The notes: generated by a model from the letters alone, not told the origin. A stretch of DNA of 64,000 bases from Tupaia tana (GCA_026018925.1 JAKSZU010000031.1:11088648-11152647); one strand, 5' to 3'. Shown: positions 10,144-20,342, numbered from the stretch's first letter. Numbers and translations are program-made.

Positions 10144-10327
10144 TCTGGGGCCAGCACATGGCGTGGTGGTTAAGGCACTGGATACTCCCACATGGCTGAC
10201 CATGGTTCGAGTACCGGACGTGGTGGCTTGCTTACTCACTTTCCTTCTCTCTCTCTGTGTCTCTCTCTGCTCAAATTAAAATAAATGAATGAATAAATAA
10301 AATTAAATAGTTATTTATTTTTAAAAA
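10144..10327 (+). mobile_element. SINE family B
   Basis: Head with GGTTCGAGTACC, CT stretch, CTCAAATTAAAATAAATG tail. TSD ATAAAAATAATAGGG (10129-10143) and ATAAAGATAATAGGG (10328-10342). Confidence 0.94.
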
Positions 10328-10342
10328 ATAAAGATAATAGGG

Positions 10343-10612
10343 CTAGTTGGTGGTGGTGCAGTGGTTAAGGCTCCGGATTCCAAATGCCTGTCCACACAGT
10401 TCAAGTACACAACCCAGTCTCTTGAAAAATATGCCAGGTCTGTGTGTGTGCATACCCAAAATCCTAAGAGGAGAATGGAGGAGAAGGGATTGTGGTGTGA
10501 CCATCACTCCTGGTGGTGGGGATGATTTCTCACTCTCCCACCATCTCTGTCTTTGGCAACTGCATGTGACCTGTAGTATAAAAAACTAAAAAATAATAAT
10601 AGTAACTAAGAT
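10343..10612 (+). mobile_element. SINE family A
   Basis: Starts within the TSD of the previous copy (GGGCTAGTTGGTGG). B box decayed to AGTTCAAGTAC, body GAGAATGGAGGAGAAGG, ACTGCATGTGACCTGTAG segment, A-rich tail. Confidence 0.88.
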
Positions 10613-10805
10613 AGAGCTGACAGGGCACATGGTGATTAAGGGTGCTGGACTCCCACATGCCACACCGTGTTTCGAGTCCTGGACCTGGCGGTTTGCTTTC
10701 TCACTTTCCCTCTCTCTGTCCCTCTCTGGTAAAATAAAAATAAAAATAAATAAATAAATAAATAAAGTTAAATGAAATAATTCTTCAAAATAATAATAAT
10801 AATAG
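10613..10805 (+). mobile_element. SINE family B
   Basis: Head with TTTCGAGTCCTGG, CT stretch, GGTAAAATAAAAATAAA tail with (AAAT)n and (AAT)n runs. Confidence 0.9.
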
Positions 10806-10849
10806 CAAAGAAAGAAAGAAGTTGCATTGGTCTCAAGATGCTTATATTA

Positions 10850-11031
10850 GGGACTAGCAGTTGGCGTAATGACTATGTCGCTGGACTCCCACGTAGTCGA
10901 CCGCGGTTCAAGTCCCGGACCCGGTGGCTTAAACTCACACCGGGTGCGTGTGCGTGCGTGCCCAAGATCCCGAGAGGAGAATGGAGGAGAAGGGATTGTG
11001 GTGTGGCCATCCCCCCTGGAGGGTGATTTAT
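10850..11031 (+). mobile_element. SINE family A, 3'-truncated but with TSD
   Basis: CpG-rich, young-looking head (CGACCGCGGTTCAAGTCCC) and body, but it stops at GGAGGGTGATTTA with no CT stretch, no TATAGC segment and no A-tail. Even so it is flanked by a perfect 11-bp TSD, TGCTTATATTA, at 10839-10849 and 11032-11042. Confidence 0.93.
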
Positions 11032-11145
11032 TGCTTATATTAAAAAGCTGTCCAGAAGATACTGAGCCGTGTACATTTGTTCTGAGACCCATGAACATGA
11101 ACCGCTCAGGAGATGTTTTCTGGAGTCTGCTAATTTGTTTTCGCT

Positions 11146-11462
11146 TTTCTTCTTCTCCTTCTACTTCTTCTTTTCTTCTCCTTCTTGTTTTCCTTCTTCT
11201 CCTCCTCTTTTTCTTCTCCTTCTTTTTCTCCTTTTCTTCTTCTTTTCTTCTTCTCCTCCTTCTCCTTCTTTTCTTCTTCTTTTCTTTCTTCTCCTTTCTT
11301 CCTTTTCTCCTTCTTTTCCTTCTTCTTCTCTTCTCATTTTCTTCTTCTTCTCCTTCTTCTTCTTCTTCTTCTTCTTCTCCTTCTTCTTCTTCTTCTTCTT
11401 CTCCTTCTCCTTCTTCTCCTTCTTCTTCTTCTTCTCCTTCTTCTCCTTCTTCTTCTTCTTCC
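11146..11462. repeat. 317-bp polypyrimidine tract (TTC/TCC)n
   Basis: The plus strand is almost purely C and T, built of CTT and CTC triplets. All frames through it are open, which explains the Leu/Phe/Ser-rich and Glu/Arg/Lys-rich reading frames on the two strands. Mirror symmetry makes intramolecular triplex (H-DNA) possible. Confidence 0.98.
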
Positions 11463-11693
11463 AATGCCCCTCTGCCAGGTCTTATACACTCCAGCACGCC
11501 CCTGGGGTAAGCCAAAGCTTTGCTGAGAGAGGACTTCCTTTTTCCATCTTTTCAACCTACTTCTTTTACTTTGGCTCAAAACACCCTCCTCCAAGTTCCA
11601 TCCCAGCATTTCCCTAGAAAGCACTCCACATGCAACCCTGGGTTCCTCTCCAAGCTGTCACAAAGGCACGCATTATCTGATATGCTTAAAAAT

Positions 11694-11784
11694 GGCAGGG
11701 ACGTGCTGTTTAAGGTGGTTGAACCCCACGTGGGCAACAGTGTGATGAGAGTCCTGGACCTGGCAGCTTCAGGGAGACCCCAGG

Positions 11785-11823
<39 letters not shown>

Positions 11824-11996
11824 CCCAAATCCTGAAAGGCAAAATGGAGGAGAAGAGATTGTGATGTGACCATCCTTCTGGGGGAGGGGGGAAACACCTT
11901 CTCACTTGCCCCTTCTCTCTGTCTCTATCTCCTGCAAGTGCATGCACCCTCCAGCAAATTGAAACACAAAACAGAACAAAACAAAACACAAACACA
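11694..11996 (+). mobile_element. SINE family A with (TG)17 expansion
   Basis: Head decayed (AGAGTCCTGGACC). The GTGTGCGTGCGTG part of the body has expanded to a TG run at 11788-11822, followed by CAAAATGGAGGAGAAGAG, the CT stretch, and an AC/A-rich tail. Confidence 0.87.
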
Positions 11997-11999
11997 ATG

Positions 12000-12170
12000 A
12001 GAACTCAGCTTCTAGGGAAGAGGAAGGGAGTTCTCCGTAGACACCATATCTCCCACTCTTTAATCTTGGACTTTCAGACTCCAGAACCATGGGAAATACA
12101 TGTCTTCTCTTTAAACTGCACTCCGTTTATAGATCTTGTTATAATACCTTGCATAGACTAAGCTGCAGAG
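12000..12170 (+). mobile_element. MLT1/MST-like LTR 3' part
   Basis: CTTTAATCTTGGACTTTCAG, ACTCCAGAACCATGGGAAAT, TAAACTGCACTCCGTTTATAG and TTGTTATAATACC follow the order of the polyadenylation and terminal region of ERVL-MaLR LTRs. Only the 3' part is recognised. No viral gene. Confidence 0.65.
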
Positions 12171-12360
12171 TGCAGCTCTCCATAACAAGACCCATGTGAC
12201 AGAAACCTTTGCCTTTCTCCACCCCCGTTTTCTGTTCATCCGCCCACAGACCAGCTGACCATGAAGGCAACGCCCAACAGAATTTGGTTTATTTGTATTT
12301 TGTAAGGAGGTTCCATTCCATTTGCACCCTCTGCTCAGCAAGGTAGGAAGAAACTGTCTT

Positions 12361-12627
12361 ATTCATGGGACCAGCAGTTGGCATAATGGCTATGTCACTG
12401 GACTCCCATGTAGTCAACTACGGTTTGAGTCCTGGACCCGGCGGCTTAAACTCACACCGGGCGTGTGTGCGTGCATGCCCAGGATCCCAAGAGGAGAATA
12501 GAGGAGAAGGAATTGCGATGTGGCCATGCTCCCTTGGGGGTTGATTTCTCACTCTCTGTCTCTCTGTCTCTGTCTGTCTTTCTGGTGAGAGAATGTGCCC
12601 TGTAGGGATAAAACCTCTTAATAAGAA
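12361..12627 (+). mobile_element. SINE family A
   Basis: Head with A box TGGCATAATGG, B box GGTTTGAGTCC, body, CT stretch and GCCCTGTAGGGATAAAACC. TSD AAGAAACTGTCTT at 12348-12360 and 12628-12640, perfect over 13 bp. Confidence 0.95.
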
Positions 12628-12640
12628 AAGAAACTGTCTT

Positions 12641-13317
12641 GCTCTTAGATGGTCCTGGTGTGAATCCTGCAGGAAAGAGAACAAGCTGTTTTATGACGTC
12701 CATCGGGTTGTTTGCTTAATAAAAAGTTGCAGATGTGCCCAAAAACTTGGCTGGTCCTTGCAGAGAGGAGGAAAAGAAATGTACAGGTTGCAATTTAAAT
12801 GAAATATTGATTATACCATTCTTTTAATGCAACTCAGCTGGAAAACTTTTTATGAGTCCATTTGAAAATGGAGTCAGAGATTGTTGCATGCTAGCCCTGA
12901 AAGCCACCAAAATGGAATAAATGCAGACAAGGTTGGGGCCAGCTGCACGGAAAAATGAAATACCTGACTATGGTTTACATATGGAAGGATTTTTCCTTAG
13001 TGAGGTCATTTCACGTAATATAAAAACAAACCAGAAGCTGGTTTAGTGCCATGCAATCCATTCATGCATCAACTTCATCTAGTTCTGAGTCATTTTCACC
13101 ATTCCCAAAGGAAACGCCAACCCCCACACCCCCACTGGCATATGCACATGTGTGTGTGTGTAATATTACATTGTTACATAGGAATAAAATGGAAAAAAAT
13201 TCCCTCTATCTTGCTGTATCTGAAAAGAGCTGATCCTAAAAACAAGAAATATCATTGTCTTAACTTCTGAAACTTATTTAAAATTCATTTTATTCATTCA
13301 TTCATTCATTAATTCAT
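12641..13317. other. Unique sequence with one possible old repeat
   Basis: Mostly unique and AT-rich. 13040-13140 (TCATTTTCACCATTCCCAAA, then AACGCC) recalls a segment common in old mammalian L1-associated repeats, but I cannot place it. A short TG run lies at 13149-13161 and an (ATTC)n run at 13291-13320. Confidence 0.4.
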
Positions 13318-13320
13318 TTA

Positions 13321-13353
13321 TTTTTACATTTTTGCCATAAAGCACCTGCACTG

Positions 13354-13414
<61 letters not shown>

Positions 13415-13587
13415 AATCATGTCCCCAAGGGGATGGCCATGCCACAGTCCTTTCTCCTCCATTCTCCTCTTGGGATTTTGTGCATGAATGCAAACACGCT
13501 CGACGTGTTTCTCAAGTCATGGGGTTGGGATGAGAACTGTGGAGTTGCCCATGTGGAATTCAAGCCTTAGTCACCACGCCTGAAGGG
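13321..13587 (-). mobile_element. SINE family A with (GA)n
   Basis: GCCATAAAGCACCTGCAC segment, then (GA)n at 13359-13410 from the CT-rich part, body CTCCATTCTCCTCTTGGGAT, and decayed head ending about 13587. Confidence 0.85.
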
Positions 13588-13717
13588 TTGGGGACTACAG
13601 CTCCATAGCCAGTTCCAGATACCATGCCCCATCACCTTAATCCCATCCACACACATGGCTTCCAGGTAGGAAATTTATAAATCAACTGGTGCTATCACAC
13701 CACCTCTAGTGGGGTTC

Positions 13718-14400
13718 ATAGTGTCCCTGAGATGTATTTACTGGGCACCTCGGATGCGACCTTCTTTGGGAAACCGTTCTGAGCAGTTGTGATCCAATGA
13801 AGCATTTTCAGATGAGATGGTGCTGGATGAAGTTGCTCCTAAATGCAGAGTCTTGTGTTCTCACATGAGATAGAAACGGGTGAGAGAGGGGCCAGCAGAT
13901 GGCGTAGTGGTCAAGGTGCTGGACTCCCATATGGCCAACTGTGGTTTGAGTCCCGGACCTAGCAGCTCCAAATTCACCAGGCATGTGTGCATGGTTGCCC
14001 CAAATCCCACAAACAGAATGGAGGAGAAGGGACTGCAGCATGGCCATCTTGCTGGGGAGGTGATTTCTCATTTTCCGTCTCTCAGGTGAGCCCACACATC
14101 CTATAGCAAAAATTAGAAATGAAAGAGAAATAGATAAGAGAGACTATCACATGAAGATGGAGGCAGATGCAGAAGTGTCACAAGGCAGGAGACACTTCCA
14201 GTTGCTGGTAGTCACCAGGAGGTAGAGATTTGTGACAGACTCCCCTTTGCAACCTCCGTCTGGAACCTGTACCAGCAACTCCTTGATTTCAGACCTCAGG
14301 GTTCTGATCTGAGAGAGCATTCCTTCGATGTTGAGCTACTCTGTGGGACTCTGCATCCCTGTGGCATTGCCTAGGACGACCACACAGCACCAAGTAACAT
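13718..14400 (+). mobile_element. MLT1-like LTR (ERVL-MaLR), split by a SINE
   Basis: Left part 13718-13887 (GATGTATTTACTGGGCACCT, GATGCGACCTTCTTTGGG, CTAAATGCAGAGTC) and right part 14116-14400 (GAAGATGGAGGCAGATG, CTTGATTTCAGACC, TGAGAGAGCATTCC, GAGCTACTCTGTGG) follow MLT1-type order. Solo LTR only, with no viral gene. Confidence 0.7.
13888..14115 (+). mobile_element. SINE family A inside LTR
   Basis: Head GGGGCCAGCAGATGGCGTAG, B box GGTTTGAGTCC, a shortened body (AACAGAATGGAGGAGAAGG), CT stretch and CATCCTATAGCAAAAATTAG. It divides the MLT1-like LTR. Confidence 0.92.
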
Positions 14401-14515
14401 CCACGACAATGTGAACTTCATCTGACCCTTTTCCCTCGCATCCAAACTTCCCAATTTTCCCCACACAGGACTCTTCTTACGGACGTGGTTTCTTAACAGA
14501 GGAATCCAATTCAGA

Positions 14516-14787
14516 TTTTTTGTTTGTTTGTTTTGTTGGTGGAGAGGTTTCTGCTATAGGGCACGTGCACTCGCCAGAAAGACAGAGACAGAGAGACAGA
14601 AAGCGAGAAATCACCCCCTAGGGGGAATGACCACACCACAATCCCTTCTCCTCCATTCTCCTCTCGGGATCTTGGGCACGCACGTACGTGCACCCGGCGT
14701 GAGTTTAAGCCGCCAGGTATGGGACTTGAACCATGGTTGACTACATGGGAATCCAGCGATATAGCATTACGCCAACTGCTGGTCTCC
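14516..14787 (-). mobile_element. SINE family A
   Basis: T/GTTT tail at 14516-14538, GCTATAGGGCACGTGCACTC, intact body with CACGTACGTGCACCCGGCG, head ending CCAACTGCTGGTCTC. A relatively young copy. Confidence 0.93.
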
Positions 14788-14795
14788 CCAAAAAG

Positions 14796-14915
14796 TCATT
14801 TTTTCACTTTCCCTCCCTCTCTCTGATGAGTGTGTGTACTCTGTAGAAAAGATTTTCAATGAATAACGAGTAAATAAGTAAAATTCAATAAAATAAATGG
14901 TTTTTAAAAAATGCA
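14796..14915 (+). mobile_element. SINE 3' fragment
   Basis: TTCACTTTCCCTCCCTCTCTCT, GATGAGTGTGTGTACTCTGTAG and an AT tail, with no head. It abuts the minus-strand copy on its left, giving an inverted pair. Confidence 0.8.
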
Positions 14916-15158
14916 AGTGTGATCAACCCCAAAGACACCCAAGATACACATATGTAAAAACAAAACAAAGCACAAGACGTGGGCCAAGGATCAAATGTCA
15001 GAGCCTCTCTGAACCGGAAGCAGCTCATCTTGAATGGAGAGGTGTACAGATTCCTGATCAGTTTTGGTTTGGTATTTTTTATTTTCCAGAAGATATTTGG
15101 AATAATATATGTCTTGGGTAGGAGATGGTACCAGATAATACTTCATTTCATTTTTTTA

Positions 15159-15325
15159 GAAGTATGTATTTAATTATATTGATTATTTTTAAAGTTGCTA
15201 TAGGGTACAAGCACTCACAAGAGAGGGAGAGAAAGTGAGAAAGCTAGCTCCTAGGTCCGGGATTCGAACTGTCATCGGCCATGTGGGAGTCCAGTGCCTT
15301 CACCACCATGGCACCTGCTGGCCCG
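15159..15325 (-). mobile_element. SINE family B, hybrid tail
   Basis: AT tail, GTTGCTATAGGGTACAAGC segment, GA stretch, B box complement GGGATTCGAAC, head ending CCTGCTGGCCCG. Flanks ACTTCATTTCATTTTTTT and ACTTAATTTCACTTTTTTT form a TSD. Confidence 0.92.
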
Positions 15326-15437
15326 ACTTAATTTCACTTTTTTTTGTCCTGTCACATAATTAATCTGATTCAGCATCTGTTCTGTGTCAAGACATACAAG
15401 AGATTCTATGCACCTTAAACTCTGAGTATTAAAGTTT

Positions 15438-15622
15438 TGTGTATTTTTTAAGAATTATTTTATTTAACTTTTATTTATTTATTCATTTAAATTTGACCAG
15501 AGAGGGACGGAGAGAGAAAGAGAGAGAAAGTGAGAAAGCAAACTGCCCGGTCCAGGACTCAAACCGCGGTCGGCCATGTGGGAGCGCAGCGCCTTTAACT
15601 ACCATGCCACCTGCTGGCCCCA
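15438..15622 (-). mobile_element. SINE family B
   Basis: TTAAGAATTATTTTATTT tail, AATTTGACCAGAGAGGGAC, head with CCGCGGTCGGCCATG, ending CCTGCTGGCCCC. Perfect TSD GAGTATTAAAGTTT at 15424-15437 and 15623-15636. Confidence 0.95.
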
Positions 15623-15636
15623 GAGTATTAAAGTTT

Positions 15637-16412
15637 GATACTGCCTTAGTTATTAGGTTGTAGTAAAGTCTGGCTGAGCAGAACCAAGTTCTACTATATT
15701 AGAAAAATGAATCTTGCCTGTCTACTATACTCAGCGATGTGGCTTGGATGGCTGAAATGTTTATAGCGAGTATTTATTTCCATCTGATTCCGCCTCGGCC
15801 CCTAGTCCAGGTCTGACCCTCACAGGTAAACACCTGTATTGGGGACATTCCGAGAATTCTCCATGGGGTCCTGGGTAGAGATTTTTCACCATTTTTACTT
15901 CTATTACCTACTGCTATTAAGCTAATGAAGGCACCGAGGAGGAGATAATTAATAAATGGATTTGAGCTATCGGAGAGAAGTAATGAATTTCTTCTATGTT
16001 CCTAATTTTCCCCTTCCTCATGGGCAGACTTGCTTACATAAAGATACTAATTTAGAATGGTGATGAAGAGGCCTCCAGCCTGGGAGTGATCAACCGTGGG
16101 AGATAAATCACTCCATATTTTCACATCTCACATTTTAATTTTGTACTGCACACTGCACTTCTGATATTAGCACAAATAGCTTCTTTGAAGGTCACCGTGT
16201 GCTTTTCAATGTGTTAAAAGTGTGGTTAGAACTAGGTGTTTTTTAAAAAAGCCTTCTGTGGGGAAAGAAAAATAGCTGAAAGAGAAATCAGTCACCATGT
16301 GCTTTCGTCTGTTCAAAATATATTTCGGTACCTTTGAATATCCGATGTGAACCTTTAGACTTAGGATGAAGGTGACTTCTTACATCTTGTAACTATTAAA
16401 ATTAGATTGCAT
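15637..16412. other. SINE-free unique block
   Basis: About 775 bp. The stretch 15880-16200 is complex, AT-rich sequence with several TAAT/ATTA cores (AGATAATTAATAAATGG, AAGCTAATGAAGG) and no repeat signature. Candidate conserved non-coding DNA. Confidence 0.4.
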
Positions 16413-16640
16413 TTTTAAAAAGAATTATTTATTTAATTTTATTTATCGTTATTATTTTTAATCATTATTTTATTTAATTTTATTTATTTATTTATTTTAA
16501 TGTGATCAGAAAGGGACAGACTGAGAGAGATAGAAAGAGAAGGAAAGTGAGATAGCAAGCTGCCAGGTCCAGGACTCGAACCACGGCCTGTCATGTTGGA
16601 TTCCAGTGCCTTTAACCACCACGCCACCTACCAGCCTCAT
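16413..16640 (-). mobile_element. SINE family B with long AT tail
   Basis: The tail is extended and partly duplicated (two ATTTTATTTATTTATT blocks, 16430-16500), followed by TGTGATCAGAAAGGGAC, GA stretch, head with GGACTCGAACCACGG, ending CCACCTACCAGCCTC. Confidence 0.92.
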
Positions 16641-16804
16641 TGTTATTATTTTTATATTTGCTACAGAACATGTGCACTCACCAGAGAGACAGAGAGAAAG
16701 AGAAGGAAAGTGAGAAAGCAATCTGCCAGGTCCAGGACTTGAACTGCCCATGCTTGGTCATGTGGGAGTCCACAGCCTTAAACACCATGCCACCTACTGG
16801 TCCC
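16641..16804 (-). mobile_element. SINE family B, hybrid tail
   Basis: Abuts the previous copy. TTTGCTACAGAACATGTGCAC is the A-type 3' segment; short body; head ending CCACCTACTGGTCCCC. Confidence 0.9.
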
Positions 16805-16864
16805 CAAATTAAATGGTCTACATGATGTAGTTATTAAAGGTATTTTAAAATCCTATCACTGATT

Positions 16865-17182
16865 TTTTTTCTGTTTTAACATTTTGTTTATGGCATATAA
16901 TAACTATGTATATCTGTAGGGTAAAATGTAATTTTGTATGGGTATACACAATGTACATTAATTACATGTGGGCAATTATTATATCCATACATACATAAAT
17001 AAACAACAACAAAACAAATTATTATTTACCTTGATATTAGAATTGTCATAGTTTTCCCTGCAATCAACATATTGTGTGGCTATATTAGGATTGAAGATCC
17101 AATTGTACATTAAAACTCAGAAAGGTGAGAGGAATAATCTCTAGTGCTATAAAGTTCAGTAGGATGAATATAGTGAATAACA
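16865..17182. mobile_element. L1 3' end fragments, both orientations
   Basis: 16865-16990 resembles an antisense L1 3' end (TATGGGTATACACAATGTAC, ATTATTATATCCATAC). 17100-17182 resembles the sense strand of the same region (AGGTGAGAGGAATAATCTC, AGGATGAATATAGTGAATAA). Between them lies AT-rich sequence that I cannot assign. Confidence 0.5.
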
Positions 17183-17342
17183 ACTTTTTAAGAATTATTT
17201 AATTTATGACTTATTATTTTTTAGTTTGACCAGAGAGAGACAGAGAGAGAAAGTGAGAAAGCAAGTCACCAGGTCTGTAACTTGAACTACAGTTGGCCAC
17301 GTGGAATTCATCAGCTTAACCACCATGCCACCTGCCAGCCCC
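17183..17342 (-). mobile_element. SINE family B
   Basis: TTTTTAAGAATTATTTAATT tail, GTTTGACCAGAGAGAGAC, decayed B box (TAACTTGAACT), head ending CCACCTGCCAGCCCC. Flanks AGTGAATAACAA/AGTGGATAATAA look like a TSD. Confidence 0.9.
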
Positions 17343-17404
17343 AGTGGATAATAATTTATACATATCTCACACTAGGCAAAACAGAAGATTGTATGATTGA
17401 TTTT

Positions 17405-17763
17405 TTTTTATGGATGAGCTACTTGAATTCCCTATATATTCTGTTTATCAATTCTTTTTCTGAGGAACAATGTGCAAATATTTTCTCCCATTCGGAGGGT
17501 TGTCTTTTCACTCTAAGTGTTGTTTCCTTTACTGTGGCACATGTACACTACGGAGTATTACTCAGCCATAAGAAACAATGAGATCCTATCATAAAATTCA
17601 AATTGGATGCATACAGAGGGAATGAATGTTGAGTGAAGGGAATCAGACTTTGAAAAAGACACACTGCTGCGGCTGGCAAGTGGCATGGTGGTTAAAGGCG
17701 CTGGATTCCCACATGGTCGACCACGGTTCAAGTCTCGGACCTGGTGGCTTGCTTTCTCACTTC

Positions 17764-17797
<34 letters not shown>

Positions 17798-18060
17798 GAT
17801 CAAACTGGAAAATAATAATGATAATAATAATAAATAAAGTTAAAATAATTCTTTAAAAAAAAAAAAAGACACACTGTATATCCCCACTCAAGTTGTACTG
17901 AATGTCTCTGCACTCTTTGGCAGAAATTGACAGAACTGGAAAGATGATAGTATTGAGGTCAAATGTTGAGAACAGAGACTGTAAGGGTGGTAGAGAGAGG
18001 ATGGTAAGGAGTGAGTGAGAGGAGCAAAAGGAAGAAAGATTTAACAAAGAAATATATATT
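17405..18060 (+). mobile_element. Twin-primed L1 (inverted 5' part), split by a SINE
   Basis: 17405-17536 reads antisense (GCAAATATTTTCTCCCATTC, then GGTTGTCTTTTCACTC), a region lying upstream of the 3' UTR in L1. At 17537 it flips to sense (TGGCACATGTACACTAC, TATTACTCAGCCATAAG) and continues as 3' UTR to about 18060, interrupted by the SINE at 17667-17862. This is the arrangement left by twin priming. Confidence 0.8.
17667..17862 (+). mobile_element. SINE family B inside L1
   Basis: Head GCGGCTGGCAAGTGGCATGG, B box GGTTCAAGTCT, (CT)n run 17763-17786, ATAATTCTTTAAAAAA tail. Perfect 14-bp TSD AAAAAGACACACTG at 17653-17666 and 17863-17876. Confidence 0.96.
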
Positions 18061-18370
18061 TCTCTGTGGAAAACAAAAGTTCTGTAATTTCTGCTTTATA
18101 AAAATGTTTACAGAAGAGGTGTTTGTGCCATGGAGGCATGCTAGTGCTTTTGAGAAGGGGTTAGATTTAGATCTCTCTCTGCACGTACCCACCCTCCTCT
18201 CTGCTTTGTCATCTATACCAGGATATAGCGCCAGACTCCAGCCCAACACCAGGCCCAACGTTTGGGTTTTCCAGCTATGGAATCAGAAGCCACATAAGCC
18301 TCTAATTTTTTTTTTCAATTTTTTAAAATTTCAATGTCTTTCATATATTCAATCACGTTACTTAACTTCA
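18061..18370. other. Unclassified sequence between L1 pieces
   Basis: I see no SINE and no clear L1 match. It may hold decayed L1 sequence continuous with either neighbour. Confidence 0.3.
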
Positions 18371-18580
18371 GAAATGGAAAATGACACAAAAAAGTGGAAG
18401 GACATCCCATGTTTCTGGATTGGAAAAATTAATACAATCAAAATAGCAATTCTACCCAAATTCATCTACATATTTAATACAACCCCAATCAACGTGCCTG
18501 AGACATTCTTCACAGATCTAGAAAAAGTAATCATGCAATTTGTCTGGAATCATAAAAGACCTTGTATTGCCTCTATTTTT
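18371..18580 (+). pseudogene. L1 ORF2 fragment (C-terminal to the reverse transcriptase core)
   Basis: About 65 codons stay open and translate to an L1 ORF2 stretch recognisable by DIPCFWIGKIN, IAILPKFIYIFN, ETFFTDLEKVI and FVWNHKRP. Both ends are lost, so it is dead. The parent protein is the LINE-1 endonuclease/reverse transcriptase. It lies downstream of an L1 3' UTR in the same orientation, so it is a separate insertion. Confidence 0.92.
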
Positions 18581-18603
18581 AAAATTTAATTTAATTTAAT
18601 TTT

Positions 18604-18882
18604 TGCTTTTTTTAAATTTTTATTTCATTTTTGCTGAGAGCACTTGCACTGTCTGGAGAGAGACAGAGAGAGAGAGAGAGGGAAAGTGAGAACTCCTCTT
18701 CCCCAGGTAGATGGCCACACCACAATTCTATTTCCTCCTTTCTCCTATTGGGATTGCGGGCACACATGCAGATGCACCCGATGTGTATTTCAAATTGTTG
18801 GGTCTGAGACTCGAACCATGCAGTCAGTCATGTGGGACGCAGCTGGTGTAACCACTAAATCACCAGGCTGGTGTGCCACCAT
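18604..18882 (-). mobile_element. SINE family A
   Basis: T-rich tail, TTGCTGAGAGCACTTGCAC, GA stretch, body CTTTCTCCTATTGGGATTG, decayed head ending CACCAGGCTGGTG. Confidence 0.86.
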
Positions 18883-19076
18883 TTTTTTATAAATCACACA
18901 ATATCTGGTATTTCTGCCAGCAACACAATGGCTGACTAGGATTTCATCTGCGTGTCTAGGGAATATGCTCACAAGAATGGTGTGAAGTACTCACAGCACA
19001 GAGATACCTTTGTGTGTCTTTGGAAGTCAACATGTTCCGTGTCAATGAAACACCATACTTTTGGTGCCACTAACGA

Positions 19077-19329
19077 TTTTTTAAAAGATGTTTTTGCAAT
19101 AGGGCATGTGTGCTCGCCAGAAAGACAGAGAGAGAGAGATAGAAAGCGAGGAATCATCCCCCAGGGGGGATGGCCACAATGCAAACCCTTCTCCTCCATT
19201 CTCCTCTCGGGATCTTGGGCACGCGTGCACATGTATCTGGTGTGTTTTAAGCTGCCGGGTCTGGGACTCAAACCATGGTCAACTATGTGGTAGCCCAGCA
19301 ACATAACCATTACACCAACTGCTGTTTCC
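19077..19329 (-). mobile_element. SINE family A
   Basis: TTTTTTAAAAGATGTTTTTG tail, GCAATAGGGCATGTGTGC, body with GGGATCTTGGGCACGCGTG, head ending CCAACTGCTGTTTCC. Followed immediately by a plus-strand SINE 3' half. Confidence 0.91.
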
Positions 19330-19425
19330 CTGGGGGGTGATTTCTTTCTTTCCCTCTCACTGTCTCCTTGCTGTCTCTCTCTGGCAAGTGCATGTGCCCT
19401 ATGGCAAAATCTTAAAGAAGAAAGA
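19330..19425 (+). mobile_element. SINE family A 3' half
   Basis: Begins inside the body (TGGGGGGTGATTTC) and has the CT stretch and GTGCATGTGCCCTATGGC plus A-tail. No head. Inverted relative to the copy it abuts. Confidence 0.85.
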
Positions 19426-20342
19426 AAAAAAATAGAAGAGAGATAATGTCTCCTGAATAAGAAGACATCCAGGTAAAAGCCAGATGGTTTAAAGTGAACT
19501 GTGGTTCATTTTGCATCAAACGTTTCATCATTTTCTCTTCCAAAAGTCGTCGGTCTCAGCATCATCAGCTGTCTCTGTTGTGGGGTTTTAGTTTTTATTT
19601 ATTTTTTTTTTTAATTAATCCTATCCTACCTTTCTGTGAAGACAAAATAAGTGTTAAGCAACCACCAAAAACGTGAAGTGGGAAGACCCTAGTTTGTTTT
19701 CATCCTGTATCCCTCTTGAAATGAACTCGAGACATCTTCCGTTCATTTGAAATGCATACATCCAAAGATATCCCTCCCCTTACTCATCTCACTTTGGCTC
19801 TCCCTTTCCCCCCGATATTTTCCTGCTCAAACGTAGGGGGGAAAATCAGCAATGATCTCAACTGACAAGGCTTTGGCTGTTTCTACTGATGAATGTGAAC
19901 TCGCCACTGGAATGGCGTAGCTGTACGAAAAGGACGTCCCCCGGACACTCGTCCCTGTTCTGCCTTCAGTGGAACCATGGAAGATGCACAGGAGGACTGA
20001 GTCTACGGACAGCGTGCCGAACATGATCCCTTCTCCATTCCTACCGCTTGTCAGTAAAAGGTTGAGCTCGTCTGGACTCGGAGCCCTGGACGCTGTTTGC
20101 AGAGAGGTAAGCTGATGTTACTCCATTTCATGTTCCATCCAGAACTAGGTCTTTGCATGAAGGTTTCATTTTTTCCCCCTCTGAAATCGTTCAGACTTGC
20201 ACTTTTTATTTTATACTTTATATGGAAAATCCCTTAATCTCCCTGTAATGGAATTCTACGAGAATAGCCTACATCGATTTAAAGCAGTTGCAATATTCTG
20301 ATTGTGCCATTGTTTTGGTGCAGTGACCTTTTTCCAATTGAG
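19426..20342. other. SINE-free unique block
   Basis: About 915 bp. 19830-20110 is GC-balanced and complex. A GTAAGC donor-like site follows CAGAGAG at 20108, but I find no partner acceptor or coding frame. No repeat recognised. Confidence 0.4.

Noticed and set aside
10847-11624. Long frames rich in Leu/Phe/Ser (plus) or Glu/Arg/Lys (minus)
   Set aside because: They are translations of the polypyrimidine microsatellite in every frame and carry no gene signal.
19827-20024. Minus-strand 65-codon frame with diverse composition
   Set aside because: Starts with ATG but matches no family I know, and there is no splice or promoter context.
20030-20115. Exon ending at a CAGAGAG/GTAAGC donor
   Set aside because: No convincing acceptor or conserved frame upstream. 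GTAAG is common by chance.
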